Below are positions 12,821-25,678 of a stretch of DNA of 64,000 nucleotides, in pieces. Made by a program: the position numbers and the translations under genes. This DNA is from Sequoia sempervirens (taxonomy: Eukaryota > Streptophyta > Pinopsida > Cupressales > Cupressaceae), in assembly GCA_007258455.2 (NCBI GenBank), contig VDFB02254912.1, positions 1 to 64,000 of the forward strand, read 5' to 3'. Below the pieces are notes generated by a model. That model worked only from the letters and a program-made list of their open reading frames with translations. It was not told where the DNA came from and made no database searches. Position 1 is the stretch's first letter. Every line of letters starts with the position of its first letter.

Positions 12821-13960
12821 AAATAGCATCCAAGTCAAAGATTATTATGAATGATTAACAAAGTTTAAAGAACAGAAAAATTAAAAGTAATATTTATTAC
12901 TATGCTGGCCAATTCCATGAAAATCCTTTTTTAACTTTAATGGCAGCCCAAGTTAATGTGAAAGCATATATTAAATAGCCCAAGAAATAGACGAAAGGCA
13001 GCAAACTTTATTTTAAGATATATTTAAAAGGGCAGCAATTCTTAACTAAATGCAGCAATCATTATTAACCAAGGAAAGTTATGAAGAATAAACTAAGCAA
13101 AGGGAATGATAAAGGAAGTTAAAAGGGCAGCAATTAGTATAAGAAATAGTAAACAAAAGTGGTGTCTCTTCTAAGGGTTGTCTCTTTTCAAAGAGATACA
13201 TCTCTTCATGAAAAGGAATACGGGGGATATAAAGAGTGGAAGATATGTGGATTTAGAAACCAATAATTCCAATAAATATTATGTGAATAAAAGCAGATCT
13301 AGAGAAAGAAAAAGAGCAGAACAATGAAGTATAATTCTGATTTATTTTGAAAAGGAATATGTGTGACTATGAAAGAAGAATATATTGACATGTTTATGAT
13401 CAGATTTGCGAAAAGAATTGGAGCATAGATTGGATCAGATTTGTCAAAGAAATTGGTACATGATAGTGATCAGATTTGGGAAGGAAGATATGAGAAGGAA
13501 GAGAAGTTGTAGGTGGATCAGACTTGTGTTTGTATCAAATTTGGTGAAGGAGTTTATCATATCAGCATTGAAGAATTAAATACATTGGAGCCTACCAAAT
13601 AGACGTTGGAGCCTCTTGTTGGGTTGAAGCTCAGATTGTGTGGGGGTTAGAGCCTCCAATAGGTTGGAGCCTATCAAATCAAGGTTGAAGCCTCTTGCTG
13701 GGGGTTGAAGCCTCCAATACGTTGGAGCCTATAATTCTGTCAAGTGGAGATTGGAGTCTTTAGTAGGTTGGAGCCTACAAGAATAAGAAGATTAATCTAT
13801 AATATATAAGCAATATTTTGCTATGGTTTTCTCTTGTAAGGTTTCCACGTAAATTGGTGTTCTCATTGTGTTCTTAATTACTAGATCTTACTTGAATGTT
13901 TTCGTTGTGATTGGTTAAGTTTTGAAAAGTAAAAGATTGTTAGATACTGATTCACCATGA
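12821..13960 (+). repeat. Copia-type LTR, right part
   Basis: Continuation of the LTR that starts at 5,592. It ends in a segment typical of copia R/U5 regions (CTCTTGTAAGGTTTCCACG near 13,831). The right limit is approximate, and no PBS was found after it. Confidence 0.5.
13585..13790 (+). repeat. TTGGAGCCT-containing tandem repeats
   Basis: About three degenerate units of 45-80 bp, each beginning TTGGAGCCTA and containing a GCCTCTTG or GCCTCCAATA-like string. They lie in the right half of the split copia-type LTR. Confidence 0.75.
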
Positions 13961-14386
13961 CCTTTTGTTCATGTCATCCCACCTTGTTCACATCATGTTG
14001 ACCTCATCCATTATCAAGAATCCCCAATCTGTACTAAAGTCATGATGATGCCATCCCATCATTTTACCGATATCATCATCGGAACTTCCCATTTGAACCA
14101 AACATTGAAGCATTGTGAAGTTGGTAAGTTCAATTCCGATGGTTTTCTCCACAGGTTCAGTTTAGATGGATTTTTCTACAAGTTCGTTTGCAAACTCCCG
14201 CAAGGCTTCATCTCAACATGTAGAAACTCCCCCCAAGCACCAAAATGTCCAATTTTCACGGATTTGCTCTACGAATGTTTTCCACTTGCTCTTCTACCGA
14301 TTTGATATGCCATTAATACATTTTTTACCAATCATGAACTTAAAGGTGAATATTCTAAAATGTGTTTGGATGCCAAACTTCATGCA
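13961..14386. other. Unassigned retroelement-like stretch
   Basis: CATC/ATCC-rich sequence with no recognisable domain, continuous with repeat copy R1 that follows. Confidence 0.35.
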
Positions 14387-15411
14387 CAGTTTTAATTTCA
14401 GCTACCCACCATTATTGCAGAATGGTCACCCAACTACTAGAAATCAACGCTCAACCTACCAAAAGTTATTGCTCAGCCCTTATTTCAATTTGTACCATCC
14501 ATTTTGGGCTGAATTGATCCTTGGCCAAGAATTTGGCATTGCTATAGTCCCACAGGTTAGGGTTTTGACTCAACAAGTATAACTCAATGTTTATGTCTCT
14601 TTCCAAAGGGGGTTGGTCAGTGACTATTCTCAGCACAAAAGAGGTGTCAATGAATTTCAAGGTTCCAATCACTAAAATTCAATTGTAGAAAGGCAATGAA
14701 GGTCGTTGAAATGTTTGAAAGTACTATGGAAAAGTATGTTGCAAATGTAACATCTCCAAAATCTTTACTACTTTTTCAAGGTTATCTCTTCATATGATAG
14801 AGCTTCCTCTCGACACATTTGATCTTGTGAATGTAGATTTTGTTAGAGAATGTGACAACATTTTAAAACATTTACAACCATTGTAATGATCTTTCATTGT
14901 TTACATGTGGACTTGTGCAGTTAAATTATGGATAACTAAGTATGTTTAGTCTGTAATGCTCTCATTTTGATGCATTATTATGCTTGGATCAACTGTTCAC
15001 TATTTTACCTTTCATTGCATTTCTCCTTGTCAACTTGACTCTGTTACCTATAAATAGGGACCGTTTTGGGATTAATCTGACTCAACCACTCGAAATCAAA
15101 ACAAATCATTAAACTTTTCTTTTCAATTTGCTTTCATTTATGTAGTTCATGATTTCACCAGGAATAGTTTTTAAAACTTATGTGAATCATGTATCTTTCT
15201 TTCACCTTGCACTCATTGGAACAGAGATGAATCAACTATAGAGAGGTAGTAAGGTAACTAGTTGCTTTCATTCTCAATGAGAGTCTTTGGAGCTGCATCA
15301 ACTACTTGGGTTTAGTTGTCATCTTACCAATTATCAATTTCTATTATACACACCTATAGGAACACCCTCCTGAGTTTAAGCAAAGCTCGAAGTGTAAGAG
15401 AGAAACCCACT
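14387..15411. repeat. Dispersed repeat R1, copy 2
   Basis: Direct, diverged copy of bases 1 to about 1,025 with many substitutions and small indels. After GAGAGAAACCCAC the two copies diverge, so the gag/protease remnant of copy 1 is absent here. Confidence 0.7.
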
Positions 15412-16415
15412 CTCAAAAAGTTCACCTTGAACACTCCACGGTTCTATTGAACTAATTTCTCCTACTAGATGAAAACCTAGGCCTTGTGAATAAATTTTTG
15501 TACTAGGACGTGGAGCAACGATTTTGGGACCCAACAGTGCAGATGCATTGGGTGTGTACCATGTCATGACTGTATGTTTATCCTTAGTTTCTTGCAAATC
15601 TTGTAACTTAAATGGGTAATGTATTTGGTGATGTGGTTCATTATGAGAATTGCCTTTGGCACTTGGGTCATCTCCAAGCTCAAGGGTTGGCTAGTAACTT
15701 AAGGTTTGATCATGCCATATGATCATGAGGTAGGCAACCTTCCATTTGATTCTTATAAGTTTTGGCCGGTCTATTATTGAAGCTTTGCATGTTGGTTATT
15801 ATGTGAAAAATGCAAAAGAAATGTTACCATGCTTTTGTGTACAACAATTTATTACAAAGGGTGTGATGAGTCTCACAGAAACCTTGTAATCAATTGACAC
15901 ATTTCAGCAGCATATGTGTTGTAGATAACATTATAAAAATTGTTGTATAATATGTTGTGAATCTAGTGTACATGGTGACATAATTGGTTAGGTTGTGAAT
16001 ATCCTAAATTTAATTATGAAAGTTGTTGAAAAGCATTAATGTATTTTATGCAGTTAAACTCATGATTTTTGGATGCAAAGTCAATTATGAGTATATTTAG
16101 GATTTTATTGAATAAAGTATGGATGATGTTATTTTACAAGTATTGTTCTAATGGGTTAATTTGTGATATGGAATGAAAATGTACATATATGATTCAAGAT
16201 AAATTACATGTTATTCTGAATGTTTTAAGAAGGTTTTAAGCAACCTTGGAATGCTATTTAAGTTGTCTCGTAGTTGTCCTATAGCTGACCTATAGCAAGT
16301 TGTCCCACAACTATCCTAGAGTTGTCCAATAGCAGTTCTGCAGCAGACCTACAGCAGTTCTACAATTGTTTTGTAGTAAATTATCCTTAAACATGCTTAA
16401 GGAAGATGTTCTTAT
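15412..16415. other. Unassigned sequence with short repeats at its right end
   Basis: No gene was recognised. Between about 16,255 and 16,385, short variants of GTTGTCCTATAG, GACCTATAGCA and GCAGTTCTGCAG repeat irregularly. Similar text (GCTGTTTTTAGCTGC) resumes after 46,694, so this is the target DNA into which F inserted. Confidence 0.5.
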
Positions 16416-17276
16416 TCTTGGAAATCAAGATGAAACTTGCAGCAATATGAACTTAGATATGTGTTTGCAAATCTGAAATATGTATACAAGATTACCAGTA
16501 ATGTGATTATGTGATTAGCAATTGCAACAATGAAAGAAAATCAGCAATAGCACAAGTTGAGAATCACAAGTGATACAAAATATACGTGGAGAAACACTTG
16601 TGGGAAAAACTCCACACCCAAAGAGATCCAATGTTTGTATTAATCTTCAAATGAGATACAACAATACAACACTCCTCTCTGAATTCTAGCAACACTTGTT
16701 ACTCTGACAACCTGCAAACAAACTCTACAAACCACCATCTCAATGCTCCAATATATAGAAGTTTTTGGGAGAGAAAATCACATATGATATCCCAAAACAA
16801 AAAGTAAAACCACCTAGAAAGACCCACACCCCCCCTTAGTGGGCGACCCAGAAACATGGTGAAAAATATTAAATGATTGCATGGCCTTCACATGGGCGCC
16901 CAACCCATAGCCAATGAAAATTGGTCAATATCTAATGCTTCACAACTCTTCAACGGCTCTGACGGCTTCATGCAAGAACATGCACCAACATGCAAACTTG
17001 GGCACCCCACCATGCAAAACATGCAAATAACATGCAAGGACATGCATTGCAAAGTGTTCCCCACCCAAAAGTTGGATTCCTAAAGGATATATGCTCTCGA
17101 GATGCTCTGTAAATGTCACCATAATGGGTCCAACTCTTTGAATGCAATTACAATTTGTCATAGAAAAATAAATAATAAATATTTTGCCCCTCATGTCCTC
17201 TATAACACTTTCCAAAGAATGTGGAGACACATAAAATCAACTTAGGATAGCAATTATAATGTCACCTATCCTAGCA
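16416..17276 (-). repeat. Element F 3' LTR
   Basis: 861 bp. On the minus strand it starts TGCTAGG at 17,276. The minus-strand tract CAAGTGGAAAAA at 17,277-17,288 is the likely PPT. The inner end has decayed to TC in place of TG on the plus strand. Confidence 0.88.
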
Positions 17277-17349
17277 TTTTTCCACTTGACATTATACATT
17301 GCAATTACATCCATGAGATGCAAATAAAATATAATCAAGTACAATGATC

Positions 17350-18010
17350 AAGGCCCATGGCCTTCCCGCACCAAGAGAACTTATTTGTGGTTACTGGCTT
17401 CATGAGAGAATTTGCAACATTACCAAAGTGTCAACCTTCTCAATAAAGACCTTACCATTCTCAACCATTTCCCGCACAAAGTGATATTGAACATCAACAT
17501 GCTTAGTACGAGCATGATACATAGGATTTTTGGCTAAACATATGGCACTCTGACTGTCACATCCAATCCTCACAATCCTATGATAAAAACCAATACCTTA
17601 ACAAAGTCTTTGTAACCAAACTGCCTCCTTAGAGGCATGCGTAGCAGCCATATACTCTACTTCGGTGGTGGACAATGCAACTGCAGACTGCCTCTTACTT
17701 ATCCAACTCACTGCATCTCCAAACAAAGTAAAAACATAGCCACTAGGAGACCCTCAACTATCCAAGTCACTTGCCTATTCTGCATCAACACAACCCTGTA
17801 TGTCCAATGACTTAACCACATCATTAGTACCATGATAAACCAAACAATAATCTGAAGTAACACACAAATATCTAAACACCCTCTTAACAAAAGTCCAATG
17901 CCCTCTACTAGGGTTAGACATAAACTTGCTCAAAACTCCCACCGCTTGGGCTATACTTGGTCTAGTGCTAAGTTGCTGGTTCGGGTATGGGTTCGGGTTC
18001 AGGTACGCCG
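17350..18010 (-). pseudogene. Element F RNase H
   Basis: Minus-strand translation gives STRPSIAQAVGVLSKFMSNP, later SAVALSTTEVEYMAATHASK and CDSQSAICLAKNPMYHARTK, the usual Ty1/copia RNase H signatures. Stops and frameshifts break it. The start is separated from RT by the hAT-like insertion. Confidence 0.85.
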
Positions 18011-18722
18011 GTACGACAAATTTTTTTCCTAGGGTACGGGTACGGGAGTATATATATATATATAATTTATAAATTATTAAATTATAAACATAATGCCATA
18101 GACTCATAAGCATGCTAAAAATTATAATCATATAATCATAATGCCATAATGCCATAGAATATTGAAACAATGAAATACGCCATACGGTAATACTAATACC
18201 TCATATAATCATATTCATATTTTGCAAAAATGTAAATAGTAAATACTCAAGTCTTAAAATGTCATTACACATTGAAAATTCAAATTACAATCAAGACAAT
18301 ATTTAATTCAGTATTCTTCAAATTTGTCTTCATCAAAAGCATCAAGGTCGTGGTCCTCAATTCTTTCAATTTCATTTGAACCACTATCAAATGGATTGCC
18401 ACTCCCACTAGGTGCAAAATGAGCCTCATTTGGTCGACCAAGACAATATAAAGCAATTTGGGCACTTTTTAGGGTTTTATATTATGTTTTTAAATTGAGT
18501 TTTTGCCTTTTTCTGAGCTAGATGATGTGGGTCCGTCCGGGTCCTTTTGGGTTCTCCACGAGTTCAGCCAGGGTTCACCGTTTGCTACCCAAGTTCTTTG
18601 CGGGTCCTTCTGTGAGAACTTGGATAGCAAATGGCGAACCCCTAGAAGGACCGAACCCGAACCCGAACCCATACGTATTTTGGCCGGTACGGGGGGCTAA
18701 AGTGAAGAACCTGGTAACTTAG
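17968..18722. mobile_element. Non-autonomous hAT-like element, TSD GTCTAGTG
   Basis: 755 bp flanked by the perfect 8-bp duplication GTCTAGTG (17,960-17,967 and 18,723-18,730). The ends are CTAAGTT and AACTTAG; inverted similarity continues imperfectly through TGGTTC. It splits the copia text VSTRP. An 8-bp TSD indicates a hAT-type transposase. No transposase is encoded. The interior carries repeated GGTTCGGG and GGTACGGG strings and an AT-rich core with (TA)n. Confidence 0.85.
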
Positions 18723-19896
18723 GTCTAGTGGAAACCATTGCATACATCAAACTACCAACGACACTAGCATAAGGAACGTTAGACATCTCTTCAAAATCAT
18801 CATCAGAATTAGGACACATGTCTAAACTCAACTTAGTACCAACTGGAAATGGAATATTAACTGGTTTACAGTCATGCATACTAAACATCTGCAAAATAGT
18901 ATCAACATACTTACTTTGACTTAACCAAAGCTTTCTGTGAACCTGATCCCTACTGATCTTCATCCTAAAGATATATTTTGCAGCCCCCAAATCCTTCATA
19001 TCAAATGTGCCAGAAATCTAAGTCTTAATCTCCCTAATCATCACCTTCTTGTTACCCATAAACATGACCTTAATGTAAACACAATGATTAGTAAACCTTA
19101 ATGTAAACACAATGATCCTCCTCACTCCTAACAAAACCCAATTTCAATGCAAAGGCATCAAACTTCTGGTACCGCATCCTGAGTGACTGTTTCAAACCAT
19201 ATAAAGATCTTTTTAACCTACAAACCAAGTGTTCTTTTCCTTTCAAAACAAAACTGTCAGGTTGTCGCATATAAATTTCTTCCTCAAGATCCCCATGCAA
19301 GAAAGTAGTTTTAACATCCATTTGCTCTATTTCAAAATCATAAGCAACAGAAATAGATAATAGTAATCTAATAGAACTTAGCAACAGGAGAGAAAATTTC
19401 ACCAAAATCAACTCCCTCTCTGGGAGTAGCCCTTGGCCACCAATCTGGCCATGTGGCGCTCTAACAAACCATCTGAACCAAATTTCTTTTTAAATACCCA
19501 CTTGCAACCAATGGGCTTCCTTCTTTTGGGAAAACTCACAAGATCCCAGGTATCACAACTATCAAAAGCCATCATCTCCTCCTGCATGGCATGCATCCAA
19601 GACTCACTTTCTTCTGAAGAAAGAGCCTCCCTATAGGATATAAGTTCATTGTCAGTACTCAACAAAGCAAATACACAACGGTAATTAGATGGGCTATACC
19701 TATCAATTGGATTCTGTTGTCTTGTGGATCTTCTTAAGGTAGGAGTAAGGGGTTCTTGCTGCTCTTCTTCTACATGCTCATCTTGCACATCATCTAAACT
19801 CTTTGAACCCTCTTCTTCTTCTCCATCCTCAGATCCATCTAATTGTTCTTCCATATGTGCATCTTCCTGCTTCTCAACCTTTGTCTCAAAGTGCAT
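18723..19896 (-). pseudogene. Element F reverse transcriptase
   Basis: The minus-strand frames contain WKWVFK-like text (IGCKWVFKKKF), then EQMDVKTTFLHGDLEEEIYM and LKRSLYGLKQS, then DMKDLGAAKYIFRMKISRD. This is a copia RT. The YVDD active-site segment expected between CVYIK and the DMKDLG block is missing. In its place a short direct duplication around AATCATTGTGTTTACATTAA occurs near 19,080-19,110. Stops at 19,408, 19,088 and about 19,018 confirm inactivity. Confidence 0.88.
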
Positions 19897-19923
19897 TGTT
19901 TTTGTCTTATCTTTTTCCTTTGG

Positions 19924-20619
19924 TTATTCTTCACCTGAGTAAACTCTAAACTCCTTGAAAATCACATCTCTAGATAAAACCATTTTACGGGTTAGTAGAT
20001 TCCAAATCTTATAACCTTTTACATTCTCACCATAACCAACAAAAATGCATTCTTGTGCTTTTGGATCCAATTTAGAACTCTTCTCTTGAGGCACATGAAC
20101 AAAAGCCTCACAACCAAAGACCCTTAAATGTGAAATAGAAGGCTTTCTACCTATCCACACTTCATGAAGAGTTTTATCAACAAGAGCTGAACAAGGAGAT
20201 CTATTAACCAAATAGCATGAAATACTTACAACTTCTACCCAAAAGCGTCTATCAAGCTTAGCACCACTCAACATGCTCTTAGCTCTTTCCCTCAAGGTTC
20301 GGTTCATTATTTTTGCTACCCCATTTTGTTGGGGTGTATATGGAGTAGTCTTTTGTCGAACAATATCTGCATGCTTACAAGACTCATCAAATTCCCTAGA
20401 ACAATATTCACCCCCATTGTTAGATCTCAACACCCTTATCTTATAATCCATTTCCTTCTCATCTAAGGCTTTAAATTCCTTAAACTTAGTGAAAACCTCA
20501 GATTTTGCATGCATAAAATAAATCCAGGCGTATCTTGACACATCATCAATGAAAGTAACATAATAACGAGATTTTCCAAAAGAGTCAACATCCACTGGTC
20601 CAAACACATCTGAATGCAT
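19924..20619 (-). pseudogene. Element F integrase
   Basis: A 231-residue open segment with HSDVFGPV near its start, RSNNGGEY in the middle and TPQQNGVAKIMNRTLRERA after it. The family normally has RSDNGGEY and NGVAERMNR, so two of the three catalytic acids are lost (D to N and E to K). The C-terminal VFGCEAFVHVP and CIFVGYGE motifs are intact. An open frame with dead catalytic sites fits slow decay. Confidence 0.9.
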
Positions 20620-20720
20620 GATCTCTAATATTCTCTTAGCTTTAGTAGTTCCATTAGGAAATGATGATCTCTTCTATTTACCAAACACACAATGCTCACA
20701 AAAATCATTTTTGCAACAAA

Positions 20721-21422
20721 CTAATCAAAAATACCGTAAACCAACATTTTATTCAAAATAGTCTTAAGACCCTTTTCACTTATGTGACCCAATCTATGGT
20801 GCCACAACATACATGTGTTTTCAGTGCCAGATACATTGGAAGAGTTACAAAAAGTGGAGGAATTAAGCCTAAACAAAGTCCCTATCCGAGATCCTTTAGC
20901 AATCACCAAACTCCCTCTTACCAACATACAACCAGACTTATCAAATGTCACATGCATTCCAAAATCATTCAACTTGGATACTGAAAGTAAATTTCTTGCA
21001 AGTCCTGGAATATGTAAAACATAATTAAGGGTTTTAACCCTTCCATCACTGGAACACAACATTACCTTTCCCTTACCAACAATCTTCATGTTGTTATCAC
21101 CAAGGAAAACTTCTCCCCCATCATAAGCTGAATATGAAGTAAACCACTCTTTGTGAGGAGTCATATGGTAGGAGCAACCTGAACTAATAAGCCAAGCATC
21201 ATCACTAATAGTGTTAGCTGAAATAAACAAAGCATCAGAATCACCATCTTTTGAGAACTTTTCTGTGGAGGTATCTGAACTCTTTTTCTTGTTTTTGCAT
21301 TTCTTCACATGCCCTCTCTTACCACAATTCCAACAGTTTACTTTGCTCTTCCCGAGGTTTTAGAACGTCCTTTAGACTTATCCCTCTTTTTGTCCCCTTT
21401 AGGCCCTATTTTTCTTTGGACC
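20721..21422 (-). pseudogene. Element F zinc knuckle, protease and GAG-pre-integrase
   Basis: The minus strand encodes a CCHC knuckle (CWNCGKRGHVKKC, about 21,300-21,340), then WLISSGCSYHMTP, where the family has a DSG active site, so the catalytic Asp is replaced by Ser. WHHRLGHISEKGL (GAG-pre-integrase) follows. A one-base frameshift near 21,355 separates the knuckle from the basic linker above it. The gag text stops at 21,422, where G inserted, and resumes at 45,143. Confidence 0.88.
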
Positions 21423-21601
21423 TGTTGATGTGATTTTTGTGACCGCACCAATCAGCAAAACAAAGTATCCGAAGGCTACTCCATTCTCTCTTGATCAAAG
21501 AATTCCATACACTAAGATTGCTAGAAAGTTCGTATGTTCAACTCCAAGGTTCCGATAATGCTACGGAACACCCTCAGTCGGTTCGTTGTGATTTGTTGTT
21601 T

Positions 21602-23259
21602 TGTAAGTTCCCTTCCGGTAGGTGTAAAGTTTTTACAATGTGTATGATTTTTGCAGGCTTAGTTTACTCGGTAATGCAATAGAAAATGTACAATGGTTCA
21701 ACATTCACAGTAGTAATTTGCAATTCTGAAACTAACTGACTGATCTTGCAGCTTACACATTTCATTATGCACAATGTATTTGGAAAACAAGGAAATAACC
21801 CAAGACTAAACAGCTGTTCATTAATAGCATATTTTCATGTACCTCAGTCATAATAGTTAGTATTTAGGCACACTTTCAGAATTTCATTCTATTTGGGTTG
21901 CTGTGAGCACACTTAGATTTAGAGCTCAAACTTAGCACACTTACATAGTCTTAAGTGGAACTGAGAATGCAACTATTTGAATAGAGAATGCCCAGTTTGA
22001 ATGTGAAGTCTATGAGACTTTGACAGCAGTATTGTTTAGGATTGTAACAATAATACAATGCAAATTTCTGGACTTACAATATCAGACAATTCCTTACAGC
22101 AGTCCCAGTTTACTTGACATCAAAGTTCCTTTAAATGTATGAAAATGCAACTACAGCCCTGAAATCTTATATAAGATTGCAAAATCAGAACAACACTGAG
22201 AGTGATTGGTTATTTCTATACCCAGCTGTTACAACCTAACAAATATTATTTCCTGGGCTTCACTAGATAACGACTCATACACAGCTCATGGAATTTAGCA
22301 CTAGCCAAACTTTCACAAATAAATATTTCTTAACCCGCTCAGATACAAAAGACAAGATAAATCATGCATCAGACCTGGAAGGAAGTCGTCCACAACTAAG
22401 ATATGGTGGAATTGTCCTCAGAACAGTCTAGAATGCTAAGACGGTGGCTGAAACAGTTTCACTACTAATCATTTCCCCTGAATGGTGATGAGCCCTGCTC
22501 TAAATACTCCCAATGACTATGCAAAATACCTCCAGCAACAATCACGAATTGGATACAGTGAAAAAGAGGCGTTTTCTTCCTTGCAAACACAACTTTCTCT
22601 GCTACTCGCCCATATTTCAATATCATGACCCCAAACAAGTTTATTAGGTTGGCTTTTATGCTGAATCGCGAGCCCCAACCTGCTTAAAACGTCCCCTCCA
22701 AACTGAAGGTGTATTACCAAAGCCTTAACAACTTGCATCTCCAAAATACCAGATAAAATGATGCCTAGGTTGGAGACGACTCATCATAAATCTGCAATGT
22801 TCCCTTTCAGAAGCTCCCTTTTAGCTAGGGGTGATCTCTCACACCCAAAACTGAAGAATGAGGGTCTCAAAACCCTAAACCAGAGACTCTGCTCCTCCCG
22901 TGAAGAAAACTCGATGCATTCAAAAGTCCGACCAAAATGAGTGTTTTTTTTCTTTTGTATGTGTCCATTCAATAAAAAAGTGACATTTTATAAAATAATG
23001 TCTTTTACTCTTTTTCAATATTTCCATAGTCACTTTATGATTTCTCATATCATAATAAAATGACTTTCTATATAGTCCCTTTTTGAAATAATGCCTTTAG
23101 TCATTTTTATAACACCAAATAAGTGACTTTATAACATTTCACTTGATTTAATTAAATTAATCGATTAAAGTCATCCTTTAGAACTTAATTTAATTTTTGG
23201 GACAACTTAATCAATTAAATTAATTTAAGTCACTTAACCATAATTTTGGGGACATTACA
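21602..23259 (-). repeat. Element C 3' LTR
   Basis: 1,658 bp; on the minus strand TGTAATGTCCCC...GGGAACTTACA. It contains several ATTTTATAAAGTGAC-like variants at its AT-rich start (about 22,970-23,250). Confidence 0.93.
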
Positions 23260-23296
23260 GTCCGCCCTTCTCAAAGATTGCTTGTCCTCAAGCAAT
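23260..23296 (-). promoter_or_regulatory. Element C PPT with upstream hairpin
   Basis: On the minus strand, stem ATTGCTTG, loop AGGA, stem CAAGCAAT (23,277-23,296), then a purine-rich tract ending GAGAAGGGCGGAC just before the LTR start at 23,259. Same layout as in elements A and D. Confidence 0.85.
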
Positions 23297-23535
23297 GCCA
23301 AGGTACCCATGATAGCAACCAACTGAAACCAACTACACCCAAGTGTAATACCGGGGTCCCAAGTCAATCTTCACAAACGTCCACCATGCTGACGCTGCAC
23401 AACTCTGATAAAAACTATAGACATTTCACTCTCCAGCTGTGCTCTCAACTCTTGCGACCCAGAAAATTGAACATCACCAATACCCATACTTAAATATCTA
23501 TGAGGGTTGTAGCCTCTATCCTGGAATTTTTTTTG

Positions 23536-23862
23536 TCAAGGTGCCTCAGTGAGGTCCATATATGAAATCCCATTGTCTAACTCGATCCTGGGCAACAAGA
23601 AACATACTCTGCTTAACTCCAAAGAGTAACCCTCGGAAAATCTCCTCACAATGCCCCAGAGATGATATGAATTAGTCTCTAATTGGAGGCCGATAACAAT
23701 AGTGTCAACCCTGGGATCCATCCTAACAATGCTACCCTGATCATAAACTGATAATCTCTCATCGATACCTAAACCCCAAGTGTCAATATGCTGATATTCA
23801 GCACCCCAACTCAGCCAACTGATTGCAATCACCACCATAGTGTTTGCGGATATATCTATCAA
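23536..23862 (-). CDS. Element C, ORF remainder beyond the D insertion
   Basis: A 108-codon open stretch without its own ATG. It is rich in Trp and Ile and contains IVRMDPRVD, resembling IVWMDPRYT of the main ORF. It is probably the 3' end of the C ORF, displaced in frame and cut off by D. After its stop there are about 240 non-coding bases before the PPT. Function is unknown. Confidence 0.45.
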   Translation of the reverse strand: MIDISANTMVVIAISWLSWGAEYQHIDTWGLGIDERLSVYDQGSIVRMDPRVDTIVIGLQLETNSYHLWGIVRRFSEGYSLELSRVCFLLPRIELDNGISYMDLTEAP

Positions 23863-23886
23863 CTGCTTGATCTGATTGCAATATCC

Positions 23887-25622
23887 TGTAACGTCCCCTT
23901 CTCATCAGTGATCAGTTTAGCCATTCATCAGTCTATTCCGGAACCCGTAGACTGGAATGAGGTGAAAATTAGGGTTTCTTGGGCTTGGAATTCTGTGGCA
24001 TTTCATATTATTTACTATTTTTAGTAAATGCTAGTTGTGGCAGTATGCAGTTGGTTGTCTTCAGTCATCACTTCAGTTGAGCAAGTTATTTGTTGTTTCA
24101 ACATTTTCCTCTCAAGCCTTAATTGATGAAATTTATTGATTAAAGGCATAAGTGTTATATTTTTCAGTTGACCACCCCTTGGCCTAAGGTTATAACTTGT
24201 ATGTTGTTTTAAAAAGGGGTCTTGAAGGGTACGCCTTGTCATAAGGAGATAATTAATATTTTATTTTTTGAACTTATGTTTGGAGGAAAGTGGACGCCAC
24301 CTTATGAGGAGTTATATTTTATGAAATTTCAAAAAAATAAGAAGAATTCAAAAAGGTGTCTTTTGGCGTACCATTTGGGAAGATAAGGAGTTTCTCAATT
24401 CTTATAAAATGAAGACATTACTCCAGCATTTGGTATCCATCATTTACCTTACTGTTATGCTGTCAAAATGACTATGGACATTTTGCTATTGCTTCGAGGA
24501 TGCTACCTCCTAGCCCCTTCCCAATTTCGTGTTTGAAATACAACACCTAGTTGGAACATTGCTGCTTCTCACATCAGACTAGCAGATTGAGCAACAAGAT
24601 TGAAGAATTTTGGAGTATTCTACAGTTTTGAATTTCCTGGTTTTGCTACAGCTGAAGCTGTTTTCTGTTCATATCTTTTGGAGTGATTTTTATTTCGTTC
24701 TGGGTACTTGAGCAATCCAATTGTTGACTTGAGGCGCCATCTTCCTCAAAAAATCAGAATTTAATTTGAAGTTGTTGATTTTATCTTGAAAAATCGATTT
24801 TCTCAAGGGGCCGTACCATTTGATGATGCATTGGAATTCGTGCCAAATAAATTGGAGACTTTGGTGGCTGTTTTTGGATTCTATCTTGGGCGCCAGATTT
24901 ATAAGGAGCATTTGCAACTTATTTCACGTCATTCGGAGAAGAATTGAGTGAGTTATGATCATTTCATTGATTCTCATAGTTGCAGATTGATATTTCCAGT
25001 TTACTGTTTTTGTATCAGATTGTAGAAGTTCTGATTTCTGATTCATTAGCAGCTGTTAGAGAGTTAAACAATCATTGAAAAACATCTATTAATCTTGTGT
25101 ATGAAGATTACTGTATTTCCTATGTAATTTGCAGCTTATTTCTCATTGTACAAACTGTAAACAGTAGTACTGTTCCAGTTTAATTTGCTGCAATTTCTTT
25201 CTGTATCTTCTCACATAAGTCCCCTGGATGGTTTACCGCCAGTGTGGTTAAATTGATTGTAATATCTTATACCCACTCATAGTGGTGAATCCCCACAGCA
25301 TTGTGGATGCCCGCCGCAGCGGATGAATTGCTTTCTATTGTAATCTTTTCCCCCCACTGTTTGGTGGTAGTGTGGAATTGTTTCTCATGGCTGGTTATCC
25401 GCCTAACAGTTTATAATTTCAATTTCTTAGACTCCGTCATATGTTAGCACCTCGCCCTCAGTGGGATCTTGAGTGCACATTCTTGACGTTGAGTAGTTTT
25501 CAATTCAAGTTCAGTATCTTCCATTCAAGTTCAGATTTTCAGTTTGAGGCTAACGCTAATCCAATCATCTATTGCTGGTTATGTTGTGTTAATTCTTCGA
25601 AAAAATTGGTTAGCATATTTCA
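23887..25622 (+). repeat. Element D 5' LTR
   Basis: 1,736 bp; begins TGTAACGTCCCC (TGTAATGTCCCC in the 3' copy) and ends CATATTTCA. A TATA box, TATAAAAT, lies at 24,403-24,410, a plausible U3 promoter. Confidence 0.95.
24403..24410 (+). promoter_or_regulatory. Element D TATA box
   Basis: TATAAAAT about 517 bp into the LTR. It recurs at the equivalent site of the 3' LTR near 30,986. Promoter role is inferred. Confidence 0.5.
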
Positions 25623-25623
25623 G

Positions 25624-25635
25624 TGGTATCAGAGC
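25624..25635 (+). promoter_or_regulatory. Element D primer-binding site (tRNA-iMet)
   Basis: TGGTATCAGAGC, one base after the LTR. The leader motif CCTGCCATCCTGTG follows at 25,643-25,656. Confidence 0.93.
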
Positions 25636-25678
25636 AGAAGACCCTGCCATCCTGTGGCAAATTGCAGTTGGTTAACTG

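Noticed and set aside
15376..15597. Minus-strand ORF of 73 codons as a possible gene
   Set aside because: It begins in R1 repeat sequence, has no recognisable motif and no supporting splice or promoter signal.
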